Below, one piece after another: positions 8,223-16,944 of a DNA stretch of 64,000 bases. Both the position numbers and the translations under genes were made by a program. The notes beneath the pieces are model-generated. The model made no database searches. It was not told where the DNA came from and saw nothing but the letters and a program-made list of their open reading frames with translations. Origin of the DNA: Streptomyces sp. YPW6 (GTDB taxonomy: Bacteria > Actinomycetota > Actinomycetes > Streptomycetales > Streptomycetaceae); assembly GCF_018866325.1 (NCBI RefSeq), contig NZ_CP076457.1, forward strand, positions 124,001 through 188,000, given 5' to 3'. Each line of letters starts with the position of its first letter. Position 1 is the stretch's first letter.

Positions 8223-9422
8223 ATGACGCTCATGAAGCACCGCATCGTCGTACTCGGCGCTGGATACGCCGGGGCCTTCGCCGCCGGAAGTCTGGCCCGG
8301 AGGCTCTCCCCCGCCGACACCGAGATCTCCGTCGTCAACGCCGCGCCCGACTTCGTCGAGCGGATGCGTCTCCACCAGGTGGCGGCCGGACAGGACATCG
8401 CGCGCCGCAAGCTCGCCGACGTGTTCGCGGGCACCGGGGTGCGGCTGCGCCTGGCCCGGGTGACCGGACTCGACCTGGACCGCAGGGTGGTCTTCCTGAC
8501 CGGCGCGAACGGCCCCGGGGAACTGCCCTACGACACCCTGCTCTACGCCCTCGGCAGCTCCGCGGCCCACCACGGCGTCCCCGGCGTGGCCGAGTTCGCC
8601 TGCGACGTGACCGGTCTGGGTCCGGCCCTGCGCCTGCGCGAACGTCTGGACCACCTCCCCGAGGGCGGATCCGTCCTGGTCGTCGGCGAGGGGCTGACCG
8701 GTATCGAGACCGCGACCGAGCTGGCGGAATCCCGGCCCGGTCTCTCGGTCGCGCTCGCCGCCCGCGGTCAGCTGGGCGCCTGGCTCTCCCCCGGGGCCCG
8801 GCGTCATCTGCAGGACGCGTTCGACCAGCTCGGTGTCACCGTGCACGAGCACACCGCCGTATCCGCCGTCGAGGAGGCCCGGGCGATCACCGCCGACGGT
8901 TCGGTCCTTCCGGCCGAGGTGACCGTGTGGTCGGCGGGATTCGCCGTAGCCCCCATCGCGGCCGCCGCCGGCCTTGAGGTCGCCGCCACCGGGCAGATCG
9001 TCGTCGACGGGTCCATGCGCTCCATCTCGCACCCGGATGTCTACGCCGCCGGCGACTGCGCCTACGCGATCGGGAAGAACGGCCGGCCCCTGCCGATGTC
9101 CTGCGCCTCGGCCGGGCTCACCAACATGCAGGCGACCAGCGCGATCATCGCGCGTCTGACGGGCGGCGACGTCCCGGCCACCGGACTGAAGTACTTCGGC
9201 AACCACATCAGTCTCGGCCGCCGGGACGCCATCTTCCAGATGGTGGGCGACGACGTCCGGTCGAAGCCCTGGTACCTCGGCGGCCGGACGGCCGCGCGGC
9301 TCAAGTCGGGAGTGCTCAAGGGGGCCGCATGGGGCATCGCCCATCCGACCTTCGGCCTTCCCAAGCGCCGGCGGCGTCCGGCGCCGGCGCCGGACGGGGC
9401 CGCGGTGCGGGCCGCCGCCTAG
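8223..9422 (+). CDS. FAD-dependent NAD(P)H oxidoreductase (NDH-2-like)
   Basis: This 399-residue pyridine nucleotide-disulphide oxidoreductase-fold protein resembles type II NADH dehydrogenases. The FAD site is RIVVLGAGYAGAFAAGSLA, the NAD(P)H site VLVVGEGLTGIETATELAE, and the C-terminal FAD contact HPDVYAAGDCAYAIG. A basic, proline-rich tail (KRRRRPAPAPDG) ends the protein. No transmembrane helix is evident, so it is probably peripheral or cytosolic. It is immediately followed by an ECF41 sigma factor gene starting about ten bases after its stop. Such sigma factors usually control a neighbouring oxidoreductase or decarboxylase gene, so this is the likely regulon target. The electron acceptor is unknown. 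Confidence 0.85.
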   Translation: MTLMKHRIVVLGAGYAGAFAAGSLARRLSPADTEISVVNAAPDFVERMRLHQVAAGQDIARRKLADVFAGTGVRLRLARVTGLDLDRRVVFLTGANGPGELPYDTLLYALGSSAAHHGVPGVAEFACDVTGLGPALRLRERLDHLPEGGSVLVVGEGLTGIETATELAESRPGLSVALAARGQLGAWLSPGARRHLQDAFDQLGVTVHEHTAVSAVEEARAITADGSVLPAEVTVWSAGFAVAPIAAAAGLEVAATGQIVVDGSMRSISHPDVYAAGDCAYAIGKNGRPLPMSCASAGLTNMQATSAIIARLTGGDVPATGLKYFGNHISLGRRDAIFQMVGDDVRSKPWYLGGRTAARLKSGVLKGAAWGIAHPTFGLPKRRRRPAPAPDGAAVRAAA

Positions 9423-9432
9423 AGTGCCGCGC

Positions 9433-10374
9433 ATGGACAGCTCAGCCGTCGACACGTTCGAGGCCGGCCGGGGCAGGCTGGCCTCACTCGCGTACCGCCT
9501 GCTCGGATCGGCGGCCGATGCCGAGGACGCCGTGCAGGACACCTTCCTGCGCTGGCAGTCCGCGGACCGCGAACGGATCGAGGTGCCGGAGGCATGGCTG
9601 ACGAAGGTCGCCACCAACATCTGCCTCGACCGGCTCCGCTCGGCGCGGGCGCGCCACGAGCGGACGGCCGGTGCGTGGCTGCCCGAACCACTGCTCGACG
9701 GTGACCCGATGCTCGGCCCCGCCGACACCTTCGAGCAGCGGGAGTCGGTGTCCCTGGCCGTGCTCACCCTCGTCGAACGCCTCTCGCCGAACGAGCGGGC
9801 CGTCTACGTCCTGCGGGAGGCGTTCGCGTACAGCCACACCGAGATCGCCGCGATCCTCGACATCACGGTGGCGGCGAGCCAGCAGCACGCCCACCGGGCC
9901 CGGACCCGGCTCGCGGACGCACGTCGTGGCACCGGCGGTGCGGCCGACCCCGCGGCGGCGCGCCGGGTGGTCGAGGAGTTCCTCGTCGCCGCCACGTCGG
10001 GGAGCACCGACCGGCTGGTGGCGCTGCTCACCGACGACGTGACGGCGGTCTCGGACGGCGCGGGACTGGCCAGGCGGCTGCTGCGGCACCGGACGCCGGA
10101 GCGGGTCGCCTCGTTCGTCAGGGCGGGGTTCAGGTCGACCCCGGCGAAGCGCCGCCTGGCCGGTGGCCCCACGGCGATGTATCTCGCGCGGGTCAACGGC
10201 TCACCGGCCGTGATCGCCGTGGCCGGGGGCCGGGTCGTGGGGGCCGTGGCGTTCGACGTCGGCGACGGCAAGGTCTCGGCGCTGTACGGCATCGCCGCCG
10301 CGCACCGGCTCACGCGCCTGGACGCGGCTTGGCGGCGGCACGACCCGGGTGTTCCGGTCGTCGACGCCCGGTGA
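9433..10374 (+). CDS. ECF41-type (SigJ-like) sigma factor with SnoaL-like C-terminal domain
   Basis: This is an RNA polymerase sigma factor of 313 residues, long for an ECF because of a C-terminal SnoaL/NTF2-like extension that in ECF41 proteins controls activity in place of an anti-sigma factor. Region 2 contains AYRLLGSAADAEDAVQDTFL and the linker WLPEPLLDGDP. Region 4 contains LSPNERAVYVLREAFAYSHT and EIAAILDITVAASQQHAHRA. The extension has VSDGAG where the family usually has DGGGK, and GIAAAHRLTRLD where an NPDKL motif is expected, so both regulatory motifs are altered. Start may be ATG 9433 or GTG 9424; ATG was chosen. It is co-transcribed with the FAD oxidoreductase. Confidence 0.87.
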   Translation: MDSSAVDTFEAGRGRLASLAYRLLGSAADAEDAVQDTFLRWQSADRERIEVPEAWLTKVATNICLDRLRSARARHERTAGAWLPEPLLDGDPMLGPADTFEQRESVSLAVLTLVERLSPNERAVYVLREAFAYSHTEIAAILDITVAASQQHAHRARTRLADARRGTGGAADPAAARRVVEEFLVAATSGSTDRLVALLTDDVTAVSDGAGLARRLLRHRTPERVASFVRAGFRSTPAKRRLAGGPTAMYLARVNGSPAVIAVAGGRVVGAVAFDVGDGKVSALYGIAAAHRLTRLDAAWRRHDPGVPVVDAR

Positions 10375-10579
10375 CCGGGGTCGTGCCGCCGGAACCCGCC
10401 GAGGCGGGCGGCGCCGGGCCCGCGCCGCACGGTCGCTCCCGGTGGTGGCCCCTGCCGGAGTCACGTGGTCGACGGCTCCGGGCCTCGCGGCCGGTTCGGC
10501 TCAACCCGGCCTTCTCCGTTCCGTGTTGATCCGTGCGACTCCGCTCATCCACGCATGGGCGTGCGATAGGTTCCCCGTC

Positions 10580-11131
10580 ATGACGCAGCCCGCATCGTTC
10601 TCCTGGCCACCGGCCCCGGTCACGACGGCACGGCTCGTGCTCCGTGAGTCCGAGGCCCGGGACCGTGCGGCCTTCGTCGAGTTGTTCGCGTCGCCGGAGG
10701 TGCGTGCCCACCTTGGTGGCCCCCATTCCCGGGACGAACTCGAACGCGCTGTCCCCCTGGTCCCGGGGCGGCGGCCCGGACTCTTCGTCGTCGAGCTGGA
10801 GGGAGCGATGATCGGCACGGTCACCCTCCAGGAGCGGACCCCCGAGCGTCCGGGGCGGCTTGGTCCGGACGGCGGCTGCACCGAACTCGGCTACATGTTC
10901 CTGCCGGAGGCGTGGGGATCGGGGTACGCCACCGAGGCATGCACCGCCGCGCTCGACTGGTTCAGCACCGTACTCCCCGGTGAGCCGGTGGCACTCTGCA
11001 CCCGGATCGACAATGCTCCTTCCCTGCGCCTCGCGCTGAAGCTGGGGTTCACCGAGGTGTCGCGGTTCGAGGAGTTCGGCGCGGAGCAGTGGTTCGGCGC
11101 CCGGCGCCCGGTCGCGGCACACCGGCGGTGA
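10580..11131 (+). CDS. GNAT acetyltransferase (RimJ/RimL type)
   Basis: This 183-residue N-acetyltransferase starts TTARLVLRESEARDRAAFVE. It has the acetyl-CoA binding motif in ELGYMFLPEAWGSGYATEAC and the C-terminal NAPSLRLALKLGFTEVSRFE typical of RimJ/RimL-like enzymes. The substrate may be a protein N-terminus, an amino acid or an antibiotic. Start is ATG 10580: a longer in-frame extension upstream has no family similarity, and TAGGTT at 10567-10572 ends seven bases before the ATG, so the mRNA may be leaderless. Convergent with the methyltransferase at 11136, with only four bases between them. Confidence 0.83.
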   Translation: MTQPASFSWPPAPVTTARLVLRESEARDRAAFVELFASPEVRAHLGGPHSRDELERAVPLVPGRRPGLFVVELEGAMIGTVTLQERTPERPGRLGPDGGCTELGYMFLPEAWGSGYATEACTAALDWFSTVLPGEPVALCTRIDNAPSLRLALKLGFTEVSRFEEFGAEQWFGARRPVAAHRR

Positions 11132-11135
11132 GATC

Positions 11136-11762
11136 TCAGGCGGCCGGACGGGCGTGCACGCTCACCGCGTAACCGCCGCCGTCGTTGTAGGGGTCACCGC
11201 TCCAGGTCGCGTAGCGCCGCCGCAGGACGAGTCCGGCCCGGGTGGTCCACCCGTCGAACTCGGCGAGGGTCATCGGTGCTTCCTCCAGCGGCAGGTGGGC
11301 GGCGTCCAGTCCCATGCCGGTGACCAGGAGGCCGCCGGGGCGCAGTACGGCGGCCAGTTGTCCGACGACGGCCGCTCCGGTGCCGGGGGCCAGGAGGGGG
11401 ATGACGTTGCCGGCGGCGAGCACCAGGTCGAAGTCCGTGGCCAGACCGAGGGTGTCCAGCCGGGCCAGGTCACCGAGCAGCCAGTCCTGTGCGGGCGCAT
11501 CGCGACGTGCGACGGCCAGCATCGAGGAGTCGACGTCCACACCGGTGCAGTGGTGGCCCAGTTCGGCGAGCCGGATCGCGATGCGGCCGGTGCCGCAGCC
11601 CGCGTCGAGCACGCGAGCCCCGGGCCTCAGGAGCGCGGTGCAGAAGGTGGCTTCGCCGTGGACGTCGTGGCCCGATGCGGCGAGCCGGGCGAATCGCCGC
11701 GCGTACTCCTCCCCGGCCTGCCCACCGGTCAGTTCCGCCCAACGGTCGCGTTGCCCTGTCAT
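11136..11762 (-). CDS. Class I SAM-dependent methyltransferase
   Basis: This 208-residue protein has a Rossmann-like methyltransferase core: motif I VLDAGCGTGRIAIRLAELGH, acidic strand GVDVDSS, motif III-like DFDLVLAAGNVIPLLAPG, and LRPGGLLVTGMG. The N-terminal HGEATFCTALLRPGA lead is common in small actinobacterial methyltransferases. The acceptor is unknown. Start ATG 11762. It is transcribed towards the GNAT gene, and the gap is too short for a separate terminator. Confidence 0.82.
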   Translation of the reverse strand: MTGQRDRWAELTGGQAGEEYARRFARLAASGHDVHGEATFCTALLRPGARVLDAGCGTGRIAIRLAELGHHCTGVDVDSSMLAVARRDAPAQDWLLGDLARLDTLGLATDFDLVLAAGNVIPLLAPGTGAAVVGQLAAVLRPGGLLVTGMGLDAAHLPLEEAPMTLAEFDGWTTRAGLVLRRRYATWSGDPYNDGGGYAVSVHARPAA

Positions 11763-11880
11763 GTTTCCGCATGCCTTCCGGTCGGCTCTCTCCCCAGCGG
11801 GAGCATAGGCGAGCCGCCCACCACGGGGGCGGCCCGGGCCGCCGGTCCGGGGAAACGGGGGCCGAGGGCAGCCCGTGCGG

Positions 11881-12708
11881 TCAGCCGACGGGGCCTTGGG
11901 GCTTTCGCCCCCACGCCGTGAGCATTCCGGCCGACAGCGCGGCGCATGCGTCGCTCTCCAGGTACCGCACCGCGTCGTCGATGCCCGCGGCGTCGATCAG
12001 GCTGGTGGAGAGCATGGCTTGCCCGCTGCGCCGCCAGGTGTCGGCCCAGAAGCGGCTGATGGCGCTGCCCGGCTCCAGCGGTGGGACGTGGATCTCCGCC
12101 GCCACCTGGTCGAGCCCCGCTTCGCGCAGCAGACGCGGGTACGACGTGACCGTGGAGACGTCGGTGCCGATGGTGTCCCGCAGCCCCCGCCACATCGCCC
12201 GCATCGCCGTGGTGTACGGGGTGTCCGGTGTCCGCTCGCCCGTCACGTCGACCGCGTCGCTGAGCACCAGCACACCGCCGGGCACCAGGAGTTCGGCGAG
12301 CCTGCCGACCAGGCGGTCCCGTTCGGGCAGGTGCATCAGCACGAACCGCGCGTGGACGAGCCGGAAGAGGCCGGGGGCGAAGTCGGGGGCGGTGGCATCG
12401 GCCTGGAGCGCCCGGAGGCCGGGGGCGGGGCGTGCGTCGAGGAACCGCACGTCGCGGTCCACGGCGAGCACGCTCGCCACCCCGGCCTCGCCCAGCAGGC
12501 GGCGTGCGACGGTGCCCGTTCCGGCTCCGATGTCGAGGCAGCACCATCCCGGCCCGGCGCCGAGCGCCCGCAGCCGGGCCATCGTGATGGCGTCGTAGGC
12601 GAGCGCACCGAAGTCGATGCGCTCCGCCTCCCCCGCTCGGTCGGGGCGGAAGGCCGCCTCGCCGTAGCGGCCCTCGCCCGGCACGCCTCCGGGCGGAGCG
12701 GAGGTCAC
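11881..12708 (-). CDS. Class I SAM-dependent methyltransferase
   Basis: This 275-residue methyltransferase has motif I CLDIGAGTGTVARRLLGEAG, the acidic residue in AVDRDVRFLDA, and LVHARFVLMHLPERDRLVGR and LLVPGGVLVLSDAVD for motifs IV-VI. The N-terminal GEGRYGEAAFRPDRAGEAER resembles small-molecule O- or C-methyltransferases. The open frame continues upstream to 13362, but that part is Arg/Pro-rich and unlike any family. The GTG at 12708 gives the normal length and was chosen, although no strong ribosome site is visible. Substrate unknown. It is not obviously co-transcribed with the methyltransferase at 11136-11762 (119-bp gap). Confidence 0.78.
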   Translation of the reverse strand: MTSAPPGGVPGEGRYGEAAFRPDRAGEAERIDFGALAYDAITMARLRALGAGPGWCCLDIGAGTGTVARRLLGEAGVASVLAVDRDVRFLDARPAPGLRALQADATAPDFAPGLFRLVHARFVLMHLPERDRLVGRLAELLVPGGVLVLSDAVDVTGERTPDTPYTTAMRAMWRGLRDTIGTDVSTVTSYPRLLREAGLDQVAAEIHVPPLEPGSAISRFWADTWRRSGQAMLSTSLIDAAGIDDAVRYLESDACAALSAGMLTAWGRKPQGPVG

Positions 12709-13211
12709 GCCGTCACCGGTACGGCACCGGGCCGGTCGTCCCGGTGGCTGCGTGGCGCCCGGCCGTCGGCAGGGTGCGGCGGCAGGTCGTCGAGCAGTTC
12801 CATGGCCGGGCCTCTCCACGCGACAGGGGTGGTATGGGCGGGTGGCCCCGGTCCGGGGCCGCCCGCGGTCATCCTTCACCGGCCGTCCTCCGCGCGGCCG
12901 AGGCTCGCCGTGGCTGGGGCCGATCGGTGCACGCGGGGGCACCCGCCGGAGCCCGCACGGTGCCGGGCCGGGGCTCGGGGCTGGATCGGCGTGGGCCGGT
13001 GGGAGGGCGGGGGGACGGACCGGGCGCGAGCCGGTCGGCCGGGACGACGGATCGCCTCGCCCCGGCCGGTGAGGGGAGGCATCAGGTGGCCGGTCGGGCT
13101 TCAGGTTCTCTTCAGTCCGGGCTGCTAAAGTGCGGTTCTTCGGCAGTAATTCGCCGAGCGGCTTCGGCAGTTCAGCATGCGGCCGATTCGACCGGGACGA
13201 GGAGCGTCGGA
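12709..13211. promoter_or_regulatory. Gene-free 500 bp with an 11-bp-period direct repeat before the small secreted-protein gene
   Basis: No gene is supported on either strand here. At 13099-13120 the hexamer CTTCAG occurs twice exactly 11 bases apart (CTTCAGGTTCT then CTTCAGTCCGG), followed by TAAAGT at 13126-13131 as a possible -10. Tandem direct repeats with an 11-nt period are the usual binding geometry of OmpR/PhoP-type response regulators. The reading as such a site is tentative. Confidence 0.35.
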
Positions 13212-13574
13212 ATGCGCTACAGGGAGATGCTGTCCCGCTACGCCGGTATCGCCGTGCTCCTGCTGATGTCCGCGTTCGCCCCGGGATTCTCCTCCCAGGC
13301 CCTGGCGGCCGTCGACGCGGCAGCGCACGCCCCGGCCCGTGCCGTCTCCTCGGTCGACGCACCGGGGGCGCAAGTTCCGCTGGACGGTACGGAGGGGGAC
13401 GTCACGCTCCAGCAGCGCCACAAAGCCGGAAGCGCGACGGCGTCGTCCCCCGTGCAGTCGGGCGTTCTTTCCCCGGCGCCGGATCTGTATGCCTGTCCGG
13501 CGGGCATCGCCCGGCACGATGTTCCGCCTTCGGGATCGCGGAGCCCCGCCCAGGCCCGGATCCTTCGCTGCTGA
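13212..13574 (+). CDS. Small secreted protein of unknown function
   Basis: This 120-residue protein has a clear Sec signal: MRYREMLSRY, then a hydrophobic core (AGIAVLLLMSAFAPGF), and a likely signal-peptidase site after SSQALA. The mature part is about 88 residues, Ala/Pro/Ser-rich, with two cysteines far apart (in YACPAG and at the very C-terminus ILRC), which could form a disulphide. No family is recognised. Start ATG 13212 is preceded by ggagcg. It lies alone between the methyltransferase and a DedA gene, and the direct repeats at 13099-13120 may regulate it. Confidence 0.65.
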   Translation: MRYREMLSRYAGIAVLLLMSAFAPGFSSQALAAVDAAAHAPARAVSSVDAPGAQVPLDGTEGDVTLQQRHKAGSATASSPVQSGVLSPAPDLYACPAGIARHDVPPSGSRSPAQARILRC

Positions 13575-13675
13575 GTGGGCCGTCCGATCACCCGGTGACC
13601 GTCCGGCCGCCCCAGCGCTGATCTCCCGCTGGCCGCCCTGGCCATCGCGTCCCGTCTCACACGCGTCGCGCACAA

Positions 13676-13702
13676 GGATTCAGTCTTTCGCCTTTCGTGT
13701 TT
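13676..13702 (+). promoter_or_regulatory. Possible ECF-type promoter before dedA
   Basis: GGATT (13676-13680) and GTTT (13699-13702) are separated by exactly 18 bases, close to the SigR-type pattern GGAAT-N18-GTT. It lies about 95 bp before the DedA start. It has one mismatch in the -35 and no supporting element, so it is tentative. Confidence 0.3.
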
Positions 13703-13797
13703 GCGATCCCTTTTCTCACCCGTGGGCCACGGAATTCCTGCGCGATACGGCCGTACGGGATCTCCGGAACCCCTGACTCTTCCAGGAGCAGACGTAC

Positions 13798-14454
13798 ATG
13801 TACCACTTCCCCCTCGCCTCGGAACCGACGAGCGGGATCGCGGGGTGGGCGACCGGCCTCGTCGACACCCTGGGCGGCCCGGGGGCCGGGCTCGCGATCG
13901 CCCTGGAGAACCTCTTCCCTCCGCTTCCGAGCGAGATCATTCTTCCGCTGACGGGCTTCGCGGCGGGGCAGGGGGTGATCAGCCTGTTCTCCGCCCTCTT
14001 CTGGACGACGCTGGGATCGGCGGTGGGCGCGGTCGCGCTCTACCGGATCGGGGCCCTCTTCGGCCGGGAGCGCATGTACGCCTTGTGGGACAGGCTCCCC
14101 CTGGTCAAGGTGTCCGACCTGGAGAAGACCGAGAAGTGGTTCCTCAAGCACGGCAGGAAGGCCATCTTCTTCGGCCGGATGGTTCCCATTTTCCGCAGCC
14201 TGATCAGCATCCCGGCAGGCGTCGAACGGATGCCCCTGCCGACCTTCGTGCTCTTCACCGTTCTCGGCAGCTTCATCTGGAACTTCGTCCTCGTGATGGC
14301 CGGTTATCTGCTGGGTGACCGGTGGGAGCTCGTGGAGCGCTACGTCGGGGTGCTCTCCAAGGTGGTGCTCGTGCTCGTCGTCGCGGCGCTGGTCGTGGCG
14401 GTCACTCGCCGGGTGCGTACCCGGCGCAACGAGCGGCGGGCCCACCGCGTGTGA
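13798..14454 (+). CDS. DedA-family membrane protein
   Basis: This 218-residue polytopic inner-membrane protein of the DedA/VTT family is implicated in undecaprenyl-phosphate or phospholipid flipping and membrane homeostasis. It has the family's FFGRMVPIFRSLISIPAG signature (about residues 122-139), the re-entrant acidic segment ENLFPPLPSEIILPLTGFAA, and hydrophobic C-terminal helices ending in a basic tail (RRVRTRRNERRAHR). Start ATG 13798 has aggag at a good distance. It is followed by a TerB-like gene 74 bp downstream. Confidence 0.9.
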   Translation: MYHFPLASEPTSGIAGWATGLVDTLGGPGAGLAIALENLFPPLPSEIILPLTGFAAGQGVISLFSALFWTTLGSAVGAVALYRIGALFGRERMYALWDRLPLVKVSDLEKTEKWFLKHGRKAIFFGRMVPIFRSLISIPAGVERMPLPTFVLFTVLGSFIWNFVLVMAGYLLGDRWELVERYVGVLSKVVLVLVVAALVVAVTRRVRTRRNERRAHRV

Positions 14455-14528
14455 CCGTTTTCCGGCAATGAACGTCACGAGGCCGCGCGCAGTGTGCGGC
14501 CATCGATCCGATCGACAAGGAGGCAGGA

Positions 14529-15089
14529 ATGGCCATGTGGGATCGCATCAAGGACCAGGCCAAGGGGCTGCAGCAGCAGGCGCAGGGCGCGAGGGGCCCC
14601 GCCGGTCAGCGGCAGCCGGGGACAGGGGGCTCGGGGCACGCGGGGGGTTCGAAGGAGAAGCTGGTCGGGCTGCTCAAGTCGCAGCTCGGCTCCCTGAAGA
14701 CGGAGCTCAAGAGCGGGGCCTACCGGGACGCCAGTATGGCGATGTGCGCGCTGGTGGCGGCCGCCGACGGTTCCGTCGACCCCGCCGAGCGGCACCATGT
14801 GGAGAACCTGATCCTGCAGAACGACGTCCTGCAGAACTTCCCGCCCGAGCAGCTGCGGCAGCGGTTCAACAAGCATGTCGACCAGCTGATGTTCAACTTC
14901 CAGCAGGGCAGGGCCGAGGCCATGCAGGAGATCGCCAAGGCGGCGAAGAAGCCGGTGGAGGCCAAGGCGGTCGTCCAGACCGGCTTCGTGATCGCCGGCG
15001 CGGACGGGTATGTCGCCCCGGCCGAGGCACAGGTTCTGCGGGAGGCGTGCACGGCGCTCGGCGTCTCCCCTCAGGAGTTCGGTCTCTGA
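14529..15089 (+). CDS. TerB-family tellurite-resistance protein
   Basis: This 186-residue protein has a charged Gln/Gly-rich N-terminus (about residues 1-45) and then a TerB domain: MAMCALVAAADGSVDPAERH and VIAGADGYVAPAEAQVLREA are the two paired acidic AADG repeats that bind metal in TerB. Its function in Streptomyces is unproven; the family is linked to tellurite and stress resistance at the membrane. It starts at ATG 14529 with aaggaggc upstream. The other ter genes (terD/terC) are not in this window. Confidence 0.85.
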   Translation: MAMWDRIKDQAKGLQQQAQGARGPAGQRQPGTGGSGHAGGSKEKLVGLLKSQLGSLKTELKSGAYRDASMAMCALVAAADGSVDPAERHHVENLILQNDVLQNFPPEQLRQRFNKHVDQLMFNFQQGRAEAMQEIAKAAKKPVEAKAVVQTGFVIAGADGYVAPAEAQVLREACTALGVSPQEFGL

Positions 15090-15275
15090 GCCGTACGGTG
15101 ACACCTCGCCCCGGACTCTCGTTGCGGGGCGGCGGGCCCGCCTGACGGGGCATCGGAGTGGTCAGGTCTCTGCTCCGACGCCCCGTCCGATTCGGGCGAG
15201 GCGCAGCACAACCCTGGGTGTTCCTTGATCGTCAAACGACTGCCGGGGCATCCCACGCCCCGGCAGGAGTGCATC

Positions 15276-16643
15276 GTGCCCAGTCACTGGAGAACCATGA
15301 GACCCGTCTCCGCCCGTCCGTTCGTCCGCTTCGGCGCCGGTGCCGTCGCGGCCGCCGGAATCCTTCTGGCCGGTCTGTCCGTACCGGCGTCGGCCGCCGA
15401 GTCCGACCAGCTGTGGATCGCCGCGCCGTACGAGATGAACCTGCAGACAGGCGCCGGGGCCGCTGCCCCGGTCGAGGTCGGTCTGTATCACGACAACGAC
15501 ACCTTCACCGTCACGGACGGCCGCCTGACCGTCGACGCCTCCGGGCTCGCCGGGGTGGCCGACGTGACCTGGCCCGGGAACTGCGCGGTCACCGGGACGA
15601 CCGCCGTGTGCACCGTCGCCGAGGTACCCGTGATCGGCCCCGACTACAGCCCGCAGGTGCTGCTGGAGGTCCGGGCGGCCGACGGCGCCGAGGCGGGAGC
15701 GCAGGGGCGGATCACCTACGCGGCGACCGCGACCGGCGGCCCGGACGGGACGCTGGAGGCCCCGCTGGACTCCTTCGAGACGACACTCACCCTGTCCTCC
15801 GGACCCGACCTCGTCCTGGAGGGGCTCGACCCGGTCGAGGGCGCCACCCCGGGGACGGTGCACACGGCGGCGCTCACGGTGAGCAACGAGGGGCAGGAGC
15901 CCGCCCGGGGCTTCACCCTCGGGATGACGGCGACGTACGGCCTCGGCTTCGACTCGCGGTACGACGCGTGCACGTACACGCAGACGGGCGGCGACTACGC
16001 GCCCATGTCCCGCGCCGAGTGCGCCTTCGACCGGGTGCTCCAGCCCGGTGAGAGCTTCACCCTGCCGCAGCCGCTGCGCATCGCCCTGGCGGACCACGCG
16101 CTCCGGGAGCGCCTCGACGTCGATGTGCAGCCCGTCGGCGGGGTCGTGGATCTCGATGACGGGAACAACTACAGGAGCCTCGAAGTGGACGCGGTCAACA
16201 CGGCCGACTTCGCGGTGCGCGGTTCCCGGGTCGGCGGCGCCGTCGGCGAGACCGTGAAGGCCTCGCTCACCTTCCGCAACAAGGGGCCGGGCTGGGTCGG
16301 GAACCTCGGTTCGGGCGACTCGGTGGCCCTGGTCGACTTCACGGTTCCCGAAGGGGTCACCGTCACCCGCGCACCCGCCGCGTGCGACCCCCGTACGTCG
16401 GCCGGCGGCAGCTACCAGCAGGGGCGTCTGGGCGCTCCGCGCTATCTGTGCGAGATGCCGTACTGGGTGCTGGAGGACACCGTGCGCACCTTCCGCTTCG
16501 ACCTCCGTATCGACACCGTCGTGCCCGACGCGAGGGGGCAGGTGGCCCTGCGTCCGGTGATCACGGGTGCCGGCTTCCCGCACGACCCGAAGCCCGGCAA
16601 CAACACGGCCTGGGTGACGGTCAACCCGACCCCCGTCGCGTAG
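15276..16643 (+). CDS. Secreted CARDB/DUF11-like repeat protein
   Basis: This secreted protein of about 455 residues has a signal peptide: basic SARPFVRF, hydrophobic GAGAVAAAGILLAGLSV and cleavage near PASAA. The mature part is beta-rich, made of three Ig-like units; LVLEGLDPVEGATPGTVHTA and FAVRGSRVGGAVGETVKASL mark the second and third, as in CARDB/DUF11 extracellular repeats. No LPXTG signal or membrane anchor is seen at the C-terminus. Start is uncertain: GTG 15276 has aggag six bases upstream, while ATG 15297 has only a weakly placed ggaga. Adhesion or scaffold roles are possible; no enzyme motif is visible. Confidence 0.72.
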   Translation: MPSHWRTMRPVSARPFVRFGAGAVAAAGILLAGLSVPASAAESDQLWIAAPYEMNLQTGAGAAAPVEVGLYHDNDTFTVTDGRLTVDASGLAGVADVTWPGNCAVTGTTAVCTVAEVPVIGPDYSPQVLLEVRAADGAEAGAQGRITYAATATGGPDGTLEAPLDSFETTLTLSSGPDLVLEGLDPVEGATPGTVHTAALTVSNEGQEPARGFTLGMTATYGLGFDSRYDACTYTQTGGDYAPMSRAECAFDRVLQPGESFTLPQPLRIALADHALRERLDVDVQPVGGVVDLDDGNNYRSLEVDAVNTADFAVRGSRVGGAVGETVKASLTFRNKGPGWVGNLGSGDSVALVDFTVPEGVTVTRAPAACDPRTSAGGSYQQGRLGAPRYLCEMPYWVLEDTVRTFRFDLRIDTVVPDARGQVALRPVITGAGFPHDPKPGNNTAWVTVNPTPVA

Positions 16644-16652
16644 TGGCCGAGG

Positions 16653-16685
16653 CCCGGCGGGGGTGGGTCCCCACTCCCCGCCGGG
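16653..16685. terminator. Bidirectional terminator hairpin
   Basis: A 10-bp GC stem (16653-16662 with 16676-16685) encloses a further inner GTGGG/CCCAC pair. It lies between the convergent secreted-protein gene and the ferredoxin gene. Confidence 0.8.
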
Positions 16686-16741
16686 TCCGGCCCGGACCGG
16701 ACCCGGTGTCCCGGCCCGTCGCCGTCCTCGGCTGTCGGATT

Positions 16742-16939
16742 TCAGTCGTCGGTGAGGGCGACCGCCCCGACCGGGCAGGCGCGTGCGGCTTCCCGTACCA
16801 ACGGGTGGTTCCGCGTCACCCCCGGGCGGCCGGGAAGGAGTTCGCTGAACCCGTCGTCGTCCTGTGTGAACACGTCCGGCGCGGTCAGCGCGCACATCCC
16901 GGCGCCCACGCAGCGTTCCCTGTCGACCCGGATGTCCAT
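16742..16939 (-). CDS. 3Fe-4S-type ferredoxin (P450 partner)
   Basis: This 65-residue ferredoxin has Cys10, Cys16 and Cys56 in the pattern CVGAGMC ... ACPVGAV, that is C-x5-C ... C-P, typical of single-cluster ferredoxins that donate electrons to Streptomyces cytochromes P450. It starts at ATG 16939, five bases after the stop of the CYP105-like gene, so the pair is one transcription unit. A ferredoxin reductase gene is not present nearby, so a generic reductase would complete the electron chain. Confidence 0.92.
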   Translation of the reverse strand: MDIRVDRERCVGAGMCALTAPDVFTQDDDGFSELLPGRPGVTRNHPLVREAARACPVGAVALTDD

Positions 16940-16944
16940 GCCCC

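Noticed and set aside
12709..13362. N-terminal extension of the second methyltransferase by 218 codons
   Set aside because: The extension is Pro/Arg-rich, has no methyltransferase similarity and overlaps the secreted-protein gene and its promoter; GTG 12708 gives the normal length.
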